From contig JANPZV010000007.1 of the NCBI GenBank assembly GCA_024707365.1, positions 1 to 44,822 of the forward strand: 44,822 nt of DNA, in the 5' to 3' direction. This DNA is from Terricaulis sp. (GTDB taxonomy: Bacteria > Pseudomonadota > Alphaproteobacteria > Caulobacterales > Aquidulcibacteraceae). This document shows, in pieces, positions 35,293 through 43,494 of the stretch. Under the pieces are notes generated by a model, which was given only the letters and a program-made list of their open reading frames with translations, did no database searches and had not been told where the DNA came from. Every line of letters begins with the position of its first letter. Position 1 is the first letter of the stretch. The translations under genes were made by a program, and so were the position numbers.

Positions 35293-36066
35293 ATGGCCGG
35301 CGGGATACGCAATGAAGATGGTCTCGGTCCGCGCGCCAAGGTTGGCGTGCTCGTGCCGGCCACCAACACCATCGCCCAGCCGGAATACGAGGCGCTGCGG
35401 CCGCTTGGCGTCACCAATCACGTCGCGCGCATGGCGCCCTCTGACCGCGGCAAGGCGATCGGCGATCTTGACGCCTATCGTAAAAGCCTTGAGCGCGGGC
35501 CCGAGCATATCAAGCAGGCGATCGATCAGGTTGTCCCGTGCGAGCCCAACATCATCGTGCTTGGGCATTCGATCGATACGTTTCGCGGCGGGCAAGCTGG
35601 CGCGCGCGCCATGGGCGAGGATCTCACCGCGCACGCCAAGGGCGTTCCGGTGGTGCTGCCGTCAGAGGCGTTTGTCTCGGCGCTGAAGGCGATCGGCGCG
35701 GGGCCGAAGATCGCTGCGCTGACGCCCTATTTCCCGCCGGGCGATGAGCAGGTGCTCTCCTTCTTCGAGGATGCCGGCTATTCGATCACGCGCCTCATCG
35801 GCCTCAAATGCCCCGGCCCGCTCGCCATTGCAGCGACGCCCGAGCGCGTCGTGATCGATGCGCTGCGGGAGCTTGCGGCTGAGAAGGTGGACGCCATCAT
35901 CCAGCCGGGCACGAATTTGGCGACGTCCAAATTAGCGGCGCTGGCGGAGCGTTGGCTCGGCATTCCGGTGCTGGCGTGCAACACCGTGGTTTATTGGCGC
36001 ACCATCCGCGATCTCGGCATCCGCGATCAGTGCGATGATTTCGGTGTTTTGCTGCGCGATCATTGA
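35293..36066 (+). CDS. Maleate isomerase/Asp-Glu racemase-superfamily protein C
   Basis: 257 residues, intact. KVGVLVPATNTIAQPEYEAL is the first strand and loop; IIVLGHSIDTFRGGQAG, LTPYFPPGDEQVLSFFEDAG, LIGLKCPGPLAIAATPE, IIQPGTNLATSKLAALAERW and GIPVLACNTVVYWRTI follow. As in protein B, the two loops that carry Cys in maleate isomerase have His-Ser-Ile and Pro-Gly-Thr-Asn. It is more similar to B than to A, and the divergent placement of B and C around one operator suggests duplication followed by co-regulation. Confidence 0.88.
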   Translation: MAGGIRNEDGLGPRAKVGVLVPATNTIAQPEYEALRPLGVTNHVARMAPSDRGKAIGDLDAYRKSLERGPEHIKQAIDQVVPCEPNIIVLGHSIDTFRGGQAGARAMGEDLTAHAKGVPVVLPSEAFVSALKAIGAGPKIAALTPYFPPGDEQVLSFFEDAGYSITRLIGLKCPGPLAIAATPERVVIDALRELAAEKVDAIIQPGTNLATSKLAALAERWLGIPVLACNTVVYWRTIRDLGIRDQCDDFGVLLRDH

Positions 36067-36080
36067 TCGCGAAAAGCGCT

Positions 36081-36908
36081 TTAAAACGGCGAATTGAGCG
36101 GCGTGTTGCGGATCGAGTTGCGCGTCAGATAGACGTGATGCTCGTAGCGGTCGGCGAGATAATAGGCCGTGCTGCGCTCGACCGCGCGATTTTCATCATC
36201 GAGCACGATGAGCCGGATGCGCACCAGCGGCGCGCCGACGGTGGTTTCGAGTTGGGTCGCCAGGCTCGGGTCGGCAAGGCAGGCGCCGATCAGCTGGCGT
36301 GCGCCGGAAACGGCCACGCCATGCTTCTCGAACAATTGCAGCATGGTTTCGCCCTTGATCTCCTCGGCGGAGATGGCAGGGGCGACATCGAGCGGCGTAT
36401 AGGAAATGCGGCAGCCGGTGGGCTTGGAATCGACCGTGCGCACGAACGACGTTTCGCGCACTTTAGAGCCTTTGCGGATTTGAAGATCGCGGCAGGTTTC
36501 GTCATCGCCAACCACTTCGCGGATGCGCACGCTGGTGACGCGGCTTTTTTTGGCGAGGCGCGAGGTCTTGCGGATCAGCTGATCCATATCGCCGATATTG
36601 GGCGCCGCGCCGATATCTTCGGAGACGTATGTGCCCTTGCCCTGGACGCGCGAGAGCAGCCCCTCGGCGACCAGCAGGTCAATCGCCTTGCGCGAGGTGA
36701 TGCGCGAAACGTTAAAGCGCTCGCACAATTCGCCCTCGGCGGGCAGGCGGCTTCCGGGCGCGTAAACGCCGTCGAAAATCCAGCCGCGAATGACGGAATA
36801 GACCTGATGGTAACGGAGCGGCCGGATCCCCGGTTCAGCGCTGTCTGCGGGCACGAGGCGCTCCCAAGGGCTGCGTTTGAATCGCGTTTTAGTCTGTATA
36901 GGGCGCAT
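36081..36908 (-). CDS. GntR/HutC-family transcriptional regulator B
   Basis: 275 residues from ATG 36908. The winged HTH is RYHQVYSVIRGWIFDGVYAP, SRLPAEGELCERFNVSRITS and GLLSRVQGKGTYVSED. The UTRA domain includes SKVRETSFVRTVDSKPTGCR, LQLFEKHGVAVSGARQLIGA and YYLADRYEHHVYLTRNSIRN. It is paralogous to GntR A along the whole length. An operator-like site is 54-77 bases upstream, between this gene and ALDH C, so autoregulation and control of ALDH C are likely. Effector unknown. Confidence 0.93.
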   Translation of the reverse strand: MRPIQTKTRFKRSPWERLVPADSAEPGIRPLRYHQVYSVIRGWIFDGVYAPGSRLPAEGELCERFNVSRITSRKAIDLLVAEGLLSRVQGKGTYVSEDIGAAPNIGDMDQLIRKTSRLAKKSRVTSVRIREVVGDDETCRDLQIRKGSKVRETSFVRTVDSKPTGCRISYTPLDVAPAISAEEIKGETMLQLFEKHGVAVSGARQLIGACLADPSLATQLETTVGAPLVRIRLIVLDDENRAVERSTAYYLADRYEHHVYLTRNSIRNTPLNSPF

Positions 36909-36961
36909 CAGCCTGTGCACAAGTTGGTTTTTCGCGACTTCTTACGCTTCTTGTCTGGACA

Positions 36962-36985
36962 AGATGGCATGTTAATATGACAACA
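36962..36985. promoter_or_regulatory. Predicted GntR operator between GntR B and ALDH C
   Basis: AGATGGCAT-GTTAAT-ATGACAACA: right arm perfect, left arm 6 of 9, and the six-base centre GTTAAT is identical to that of the 40709 palindrome. Confidence 0.65.
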
Positions 36986-37027
36986 TAACACCATCGCGCA
37001 AATCCGTTTAGCTCCAAGAGGGCCATT

Positions 37028-38539
37028 TTGTCTGATCGTTCTTCGCCTGCCGCCACCTTCACGCCGCCGCCGCGCATTTCCAGCATTGTGGGGGGGCGGA
37101 TCGGCGGGCTCGCCGGCGGTTTTGAAATCCCGGTGATCAATCCGGCCAACGAGGCGCAAATTTCCACGCTGCGCGAGGATGGCGCCGAGGAGGTCGATGC
37201 AGCCGTGCGCGCCGCGCGGGCGGCGTTCGACACGACCGACTGGCCGAAGCTTGAATTGGGGGAGCGCAAAGCCATCATTCGCCGCGCGCTCGATCATGTG
37301 CGCGGCCACGCCGATGAGCTGGCATATCTTGATTGCCTCGATACCGGCGTGCCGCTCTGGGATATTCGCGGCCGCAAGATCGGCCGCGTGCTGGAGAATT
37401 TTGACTTCTTCCTCGAAGTGGCCAGCACAGCGGCAGGGCAGACCTTCCAGCAAAATCCGAAATACATCACCTATGTGACGCACGAGCCTGTCGGCGTCGC
37501 CGCCATTCTTGCGCCGTGGAATTCGCCGATGTCGTTGGCGAGCATGCAAATCGCGCCGGCGCTGGCGTTCGGCAACACTGTGGTCGTTAAGCCTTCGGAG
37601 CAGACGCCGGTTTCGCTGTATCGCCTGGTTGAGCTGCTGATCGAGGGCGGCATCCCCGCCGGCGTGATCAATCTCGTGAACGGCCGCGGGCCTGTGACCG
37701 GCGCTGCGCTGGTGGAGCATCCGGGCGTTGATCTGGTGAAATTCATCGGCGGCACCGAAACCGGGCGCTCCATCATGGCCAGCGCGGCCAAGGGCTTGAA
37801 GAAGGTTGGCCTCGAGCTTGGCGGCAAATCCGCCAACATCATCTTTGCCGACGCCGATCCCGAGGATGCGCTCAATGGCGCGCTGCTCGGCATTTATTCC
37901 AATAATGGCCAGCAATGCCTCGCCGGTTCGCGCATTCTCGTGCAGCGGTCGATCGCGGAGGATTTTATCGCTCGCTTCGTTGAACGGGTGAAGAAAATCC
38001 GCGTCGGCGATCCGCTGGATCCGAAAACCGAAATCGGCCCGCTGGCGTTCAAGCAGCATTACGAGCGCGTGCTCTCGTATGTCGATATCGCCGTGGGCCA
38101 GGGCGCCAAGCTGCTGGTGGGCGGCGAGCGCGCGCCGGGCTTTGAGAAAGGCAATTATCTCTCGCCGACAGCGGTGCTTGCGCCGAGCAATGATCTGCGC
38201 GTGTGCCAGGAGGAAATCTTCGGGCCGTTCGCCACCTTCCTGATATTCGATGAGGTTGAGGACGCCATTCGCATCGCCAATGAAACCAAGTTTGGGCTCG
38301 TGGGCTATGTCTGGACGCAGAATATCGACACCGCGATGCGCGTGAGCCAAGGCATGCGCACGGGCACGGTTTGGGTGAACAGCCCGCTGGTGCGCGAAGT
38401 GCGCGCGCCGTTCGGCGGCTTCAAGGAAAGCGGCATTGGCCGCGATAGCGCCATGGGCGCGCTTGAATTCTACACCGAAGAAAAAACCACCACGATCCCG
38501 ATCGAGAAGCTCACGCTGCGCAAGATCGGCCTGGGCTGA
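37028..38539 (+). CDS. NAD(P)-dependent aldehyde dehydrogenase C (HpaE/hydroxymuconic semialdehyde type)
   Basis: 503 residues with a TTG start, preceded by AAGAGGGCC. LAPWNSPMSLASM (161-173), Glu263 in LELGGKSANIIF and Cys298 in NNGQQCLAGSR are intact, as are EEIFGPFATFLIF and RAPFGGFKESGIGRDSAM. The end TTTIPIEKLTLRKIGLG matches the style of ALDH A. The enzyme oxidises an aldehyde, probably a ring-fission semialdehyde judging by its relatives, to a carboxylate. Monooxygenase D follows two bases later, so the two are co-translated. Confidence 0.93.
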   Translation: MSDRSSPAATFTPPPRISSIVGGRIGGLAGGFEIPVINPANEAQISTLREDGAEEVDAAVRAARAAFDTTDWPKLELGERKAIIRRALDHVRGHADELAYLDCLDTGVPLWDIRGRKIGRVLENFDFFLEVASTAAGQTFQQNPKYITYVTHEPVGVAAILAPWNSPMSLASMQIAPALAFGNTVVVKPSEQTPVSLYRLVELLIEGGIPAGVINLVNGRGPVTGAALVEHPGVDLVKFIGGTETGRSIMASAAKGLKKVGLELGGKSANIIFADADPEDALNGALLGIYSNNGQQCLAGSRILVQRSIAEDFIARFVERVKKIRVGDPLDPKTEIGPLAFKQHYERVLSYVDIAVGQGAKLLVGGERAPGFEKGNYLSPTAVLAPSNDLRVCQEEIFGPFATFLIFDEVEDAIRIANETKFGLVGYVWTQNIDTAMRVSQGMRTGTVWVNSPLVREVRAPFGGFKESGIGRDSAMGALEFYTEEKTTTIPIEKLTLRKIGLG

Positions 38540-38541
38540 TC

Positions 38542-39697
38542 ATGGCGCGGGCGCCGATTGTTGTTGTCGGGGCGGGGCCGGTTGGGCTTTGCCTTGCCCT
38601 GCGCATCGCGCAAAGCGGCGCGGCGGTGCTGGTGCTGGAAAAGCGCGCGGGGCTGAGCAAAGCCTCGAAGGCGTCCACCTTCCATCCGCCGACGCTCGAA
38701 ATCTTGAGCGCCCTTGGCGTGTGGGATGAGAGCGCGCGGCAGGGCCAGGTGGTGTCGCGCGCGCAGTATCGCGATAGCGAGGCGGGGGTGGCGGCGGAGT
38801 TTGATCTCGCGGCGATCGCGGATCAAACCCGCTTTCCCTTTCGGCTTCATCTCGAACAGGCGGTTTTAACGCCGATTTTGCTCGCCGCGCTGGAGCAGCA
38901 TCCGCTTGCCGAGGTGCGCTTCGGCGCCGAGGTTTCGGCCATTACGCAAACGGCGGATGGCGCGCAGGTGCAATTGGTCGATGGCGCGATGGAGGCGGCC
39001 TCGTGCGTCATCGGCGCCGATGGCGCGCGCAGCGCGGTGCGCGGCTGGATTGGCGCGGCGTTTGAAGGCGCAGATTATCCGACGCGGGTTTTGCGTTTGA
39101 TGACCAAAGCCCCGCTTGATGAATTATGCCCGGGCGCTGCGCCGCTAACGTATCTGTTTGCGGGCCGCAGAATCCTGCAGCTTCCTGAAGATGAGCGGTT
39201 GCTGGCGCATCATTCTGCGCGCGCCGGCGGAATTGAGTGACGAGGTGGTTCTCTCCCGCGATTGGTGGGGCAAGATGCTGCCGCTGTTTTTCGCGAGCCG
39301 GCTTGAGGCGCTGGAGCCGATCGAGGCGGATGTGTTTTCCGTGGGCAAGCGCGTTGCCGGCGCCTATCACAATGGCCGCGTGTTTCTTGTCGGCGATGCG
39401 GCGCACATCACCAATACGCGCGGCGGCATGAACATGAATTGCGGCATCCATGACGCTTGGGCGCTGGGTGCGCGCTTGGCCGCCGTGTGGCGCAACGAGG
39501 CGCCGCTTGAAGCTGCGTACGCCTGCGCTGAGGCGCGCCGCCGCGTCGCGCTTGAGCAGCTGATCCCGCGCACCGATCGCAGCGTCGTTGGCGGCGGGGC
39601 TTGGCTTGAGCAAGTGCGCGCGCTTGCCGCCGATCAAGCCGCATCGCGCGCGTATCTGATCGAAACCTCGATGCTGGATATGGCTGAGCGCCCGTAA
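38542..39697 (+). CDS. FAD-dependent aromatic monooxygenase D (class A), one frameshift
   Basis: About 385 residues. It has VVVGAGPVGLCLALRIAQSG, SKASTFHPPTLEILSALGVW, the DG motif IGADGARSAVRGWIG and, after an indel near 39210, RAPAELSDEVVLSRDWWGKM, the GD motif VGDAAHITNTRGGMNMNCGI and the end AYLIETSMLDMAERP. It is the paralogue of monooxygenase C. It is coupled to ALDH C, repeating the monooxygenase plus ALDH pairing of the left end. Confidence 0.9.
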
Positions 39698-39717
39698 GCG
39701 CCCAGCCCATACCTCAC

Positions 39718-40689
39718 TTAATCCACCGGCGCTTTGAAGATTTCGCCGTATTTCTGGTCGAAACTCTCGGTTTCGAGAAAGCGCGCTTCCAGCGCGCGCA
39801 GCGTCGGGTAATCCATCAGCGCCATGATATCGTCGATGCCCACGAGCAGGTCGGGGCGATCGGCCGTGCCGCCGGCGGCGACCGTTTCTTTCAGGATCGA
39901 AAGCGCGTTCTGCATCGCCATGATTGCAGCGGCCGGCAGCATGCGCGGCAGCGTCACGCGCTTGACGCCGATTTCCTTGAGGCGCGCGAAGGGGATGAGC
40001 GGGGTTGTCGGGCGCGAGCGGATGCCAAAGCCCATATTCACCGAAACCGGAACGGGCACGGAGTCCACGAGGCGCTTGATGTCTTCCTCGGAATGGATCG
40101 CGTCCGCGAAAATCAGATCGGCGCCAGCGGCGGCGTAAACGCGCGCGCGGCGGATGGCGCCTTCGATACCTTCGACGGCGATCGCGTCGGTGCGGGCGAG
40201 GACGACGAAATCATCGTCGCGCCGCGCGTTGCAGGCTGATTCGATCTTGTTGGCCATTTCGGCCACATCGATCACATCCTTGCCCTTCATGTGGCCGCAG
40301 CGCTTGGGGCTCACCTGATCTTCGATATTGACGCCGACAACGCCCGCTTCCTCGAAATAGCGCACCGTATGATGCACCGAGACGGGGTTGCCGTAGCCGG
40401 TGTCGGCATCGGCCATCAGCGGAATCGAGAGGCTGCGGGCGATGTGATAGCAGGCGTTCACATTGTCGCTCATGCCCATGACGCCGGCGTCGGGCTGGCC
40501 GAACAGGGTGTTGGAGAGGCCAGCGCCGGTGGTGCAGGCGGTTTTAAACCCGGCGCGCTCCACCAGGCGGGCGCTGTAGCCGTCATAGACCCCCGGCGAG
40601 ATCACCAGATCATCCCCGGCCAGCAATTCGCGCATGCGCGCGGCCTTGGTTTTTTGCGGGGTTTTAGCGGTGTCTTGGGGGTTGCTCAC
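39718..40689 (-). CDS. Isocitrate lyase/PEP mutase-family enzyme with lyase-type catalytic Cys
   Basis: 323 residues from a GTG start. A TIM-barrel family: VISPGVYDGYSARLVERAGF, CTTGAGLSNTLFGQPDAG, then LMADADTGYGNP (Asp94 and Asp96 for Mg2+) and VNIEDQVSPKRCGHMKGKDV with Cys131. The K-R-C-G-H loop is kept in true C-C lyases (isocitrate, 2-methylisocitrate and 2,3-dimethylmalate lyases) and lost in oxaloacetate decarboxylase and phosphonate-type members. So it probably cleaves a malate-like acid to a keto acid plus a carboxylic acid. It is divergent from the aconitase-like gene across the best operator of the window. Confidence 0.9.
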   Translation of the reverse strand: MSNPQDTAKTPQKTKAARMRELLAGDDLVISPGVYDGYSARLVERAGFKTACTTGAGLSNTLFGQPDAGVMGMSDNVNACYHIARSLSIPLMADADTGYGNPVSVHHTVRYFEEAGVVGVNIEDQVSPKRCGHMKGKDVIDVAEMANKIESACNARRDDDFVVLARTDAIAVEGIEGAIRRARVYAAAGADLIFADAIHSEEDIKRLVDSVPVPVSVNMGFGIRSRPTTPLIPFARLKEIGVKRVTLPRMLPAAAIMAMQNALSILKETVAAGGTADRPDLLVGIDDIMALMDYPTLRALEARFLETESFDQKYGEIFKAPVD

Positions 40690-40708
40690 GGAATGGCCTT
40701 CTCATCTC

Positions 40709-40738
40709 AACTGTTGTCATGTTAATATGACAACAGTT
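40709..40738. promoter_or_regulatory. Perfect palindromic GntR operator between lyase and aconitase-like genes
   Basis: AACTGTTGTCAT-GTTAAT-ATGACAACAGTT: 12-bp arms that are exact reverse complements, separated by six bases. This is the best copy of the island-wide motif. It lies 20-49 bases upstream of the lyase GTG and 49-78 bases upstream of the aconitase-like GTG. Confidence 0.8.
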
Positions 40739-40786
40739 ATACTAAGTCCAGCCTCGGCGTGCGTCGAGTGGGAGTGAAAACAAGCC

Positions 40787-43484
40787 GTGACAGCGCCGAT
40801 CGAGCCCGCCCCCTTGCGCGCGATTCCGCCTTTGGCGGGGGCTGAGGGCGAGGTGCGCTTTATCGATCTTGCGGCGCTGGAAGCGCAAGGCTTGGCCCGG
40901 CTTGAAACGCTGCCCTATTGCCTGCGGGTGGTTTTGGAAAACGCCGTGCGCAATCGCGCGCAATTGATGCTCTCGGACGAAGAGATCGCGCGCGTCGGCC
41001 TTTGGGCGCCGGGTGATGAGGCGTTTAGCGTGCCGCTGCTCGTTTCGCGCGTGATCTTGCCTGACTCCAGCGGCGCGCCGGCGCTGATCGATCTCGCGGC
41101 GCTGCGCAGCTCGCTCGCGCGCGCAGGCGTGGCGCCCGAGCAGGTGGAGCCGCGCATTCCGGTTGATCTTGTGGTCGATCATTCTCTGATCGTGGAGGAG
41201 GCCGGCCATCCGGGCGCGGCGTTGCGCAATTCGGCACTGGAATATGAACGCAACAGCGAGCGCTATAGTTTGCTGAAATGGGCGCAATCGGCGTTTTCGA
41301 GTTTACGCGTTGCGCCGCCCGGTATCGGCATTGTGCACCAGGTGCATATCGAGCGCTTGGCGCGCGTGATTGATACCGAGGCGCGCGACAGCTATCGGCT
41401 CGCGTTCCCGGAATTTGTACTGGGCGGCGATTCGCACACGCCGATGGTGGGCGCGCTGGGCGTGTTCGGCTGGGGCGTTGGCGGCATCGAGGCGGAAGCG
41501 GCGATGCTGGGCCAGCCTTACATGGTGCGCGTGGATCGCGTGGTCGGCGTCAAACTCGTCGGCCGCTTGCCGGCGGGCGCCACGGCGACCGATCTTGTGC
41601 TGACGATCACCGAGAAGCTGCGGCAAGTCGGCGTTGTCGGCCAATTCGTGGAATTTTTCGGCGAGGGGGCGCGCGCGCTCAGCGTCACCGATCGCGCCAC
41701 GTTGGCGAACATGGCGCCCGAATATGGCGCAACCATCGGCTATTTCCCGATCGATGACGCAACCATCGCCTATCTGCGCCAAACCGGGCGAGAAGATGCG
41801 CATATCGCCTTGATCGAAGCCTATGCGCGCGCCGCCGGCTTCTTCCGCGCGGCGGATGCGCCCGATCCAGCTTATAGCGAATATGTCGAGATTGATGTGG
41901 GCGCGGTGAGCGCCAGCGTGGCCGGCCCGCGCCGCCCGCAGGATCGGCTGCCGCTGCATGCCGTCAAGCATGGCTTTGAAACGCTGCTTGCAAAGTCCAC
42001 GCAGGATGGCGGCTTTGGCGCGCGCGAAGCTGAGGGCGTGGCTGCGCGCTTTGGCGAAGAGGATGTCATGCTGCGTGACGGCGCCATCGCGATCGCTGCG
42101 ATCACGTCTTGCACGAACACGTCCAACCCCAATGTCATGCTCGGCGCGGGGCTCATCGCGCAGCGTGCGGTGGCGCGCGGATTGAAAAACCAAGCCCTGG
42201 GTGAAAACCTCGCTTGCGCCCGGCTCGCGCGTGGTGACGCGCTATCTAGAACGTGCAGGCTTGCTTGCGCCGCTTGAAGCGCTCGGCTTTCACGTTGTCG
42301 GCTATGGCTGCACCACGTGCAGCGGCAAGTCCGGCCCGCTCGCGCCGGAAATGGCGCAGGCGATCGAGGAAAGCGGGCTGGTGACGGCTTCGGTGCTTTC
42401 CGGCAATCGCAATTTCGATGGCCGTATCCATCGGCTGATCCGCGCCAATTACATCATGTCGCCCATGCTTGTGGTGGCGTACGCGCTGGCGGGCAGCGTC
42501 AATATTGATCTCACCACTGAGCCGCTTGGGATCGGGCGCGACGGCGCGCCGGTCTATCTCGCCGATCTCTGGCCGAGCCAGGCCGATGTTCAGGCGCTCG
42601 CGCTATCGCCGGATGAATCGGCGCTCTACCGCGAAAACTACGCCGACATGTTCAAAGGCGACGCGCTTTGGCGCGATCTTAAGGCGCAGGATGGCGCGTT
42701 GTTCGGCTGGGCCGATCAATCCACCTATATCCTTGAGCCGCCATTCTATGATCTCGCGCAGACGTTGCCTGATGATCTCACCGGCGCGCGCGTGCTTGGC
42801 CTTTACGATGATTTCCTCACCACCGATCACATCTCGCCCGCCGGCGAAATTCCCAAGGAGAGCGAGGCGGGGCGCTATCTCAGTGAACGCGGCGTGCCGC
42901 AGCGCAGCTTCAACGCCTATACGCAGCGGCGCGGCAATCATGAGGTGATGGCGCGCGGCGCGTTCGCCAATCCGCGCATTCGCAACCTTCTCGCGCCCGA
43001 TCATATCGGCGGCGTCACCCGCCACGCCTCGGGCGAGGAAATGAGCATGTTCGCCGCCGCCGCGCGTTATCGCACGGAAAGCACCCCGCTCATCGTGTTG
43101 GCGGGCAAGGGCTATGGCATGGGCTCAAGCCGCGATTGGGCGGCCAAGGGAACGGCGCTGCTTGGCGTGCGCGCGGTGATCGCCGAAGATTATGAGCGCA
43201 TCCATCGCTCCAACCTCGTCGCGCTTGGCGTGGCGCCGCTGCAATTCGTTGAGGGCGAAAGCTGGCGCGGGCTTGGCCTTAGCGGCGGAGAAGAATTTGA
43301 GCTCATTGGCCTTAAACAAGCTTGCGCGGAAGGCGGGCTTGTGCGCGTGCGGGCGCGCGGCGCCGATGGCGCGGTGAAAGAATTCAGCGTGAAAGCCGCG
43401 CTCGATTCCGCGGCGGAGCGCGCGTGCCTTGCCGCCGGCGGGATGTTCGCAACCATCAAGCAAGCGTTCTTGAACGCGGCCTAA
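40787..43484 (+). CDS. AcnA-like aconitase-family hydratase, one frameshift
   Basis: About 898 residues, normal for AcnA. It has LVVDHSLIVEEAGHPGAA, FPEFVLGGDSHTPMVGALG and three cluster Cys: ITSCTNTSNPNVM (about 441) and GYGCTTCSGKSGPL (about 507 and 510). The swivel domain has LTTDHISPAGEIPKESEAG, RRGNHEVMARGAFANPRIRN and GKGYGMGSSRDWAAKGTALL. An extra C in the CCC at about 42199 shifts the frame; removing it gives the family stretch AWVKTSLAPGSR. AcnA usually reads GNSGPL and a YGSRRGNHE-type block; here SGKSGPL and YTQRRGNHE suggest altered substrate choice. It hydrates or isomerises a tricarboxylate or a substituted maleate. Hydantoinase-like gene follows after ten bases. Confidence 0.9.
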
Positions 43485-43494
43485 GGGGATAAAA

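Noticed and set aside
36908..38350. Long open frame opposite ALDH C (about 480 codons)
   Set aside because: Mirror of ALDH C with the same low-complexity character; the forward gene has intact catalytic residues.
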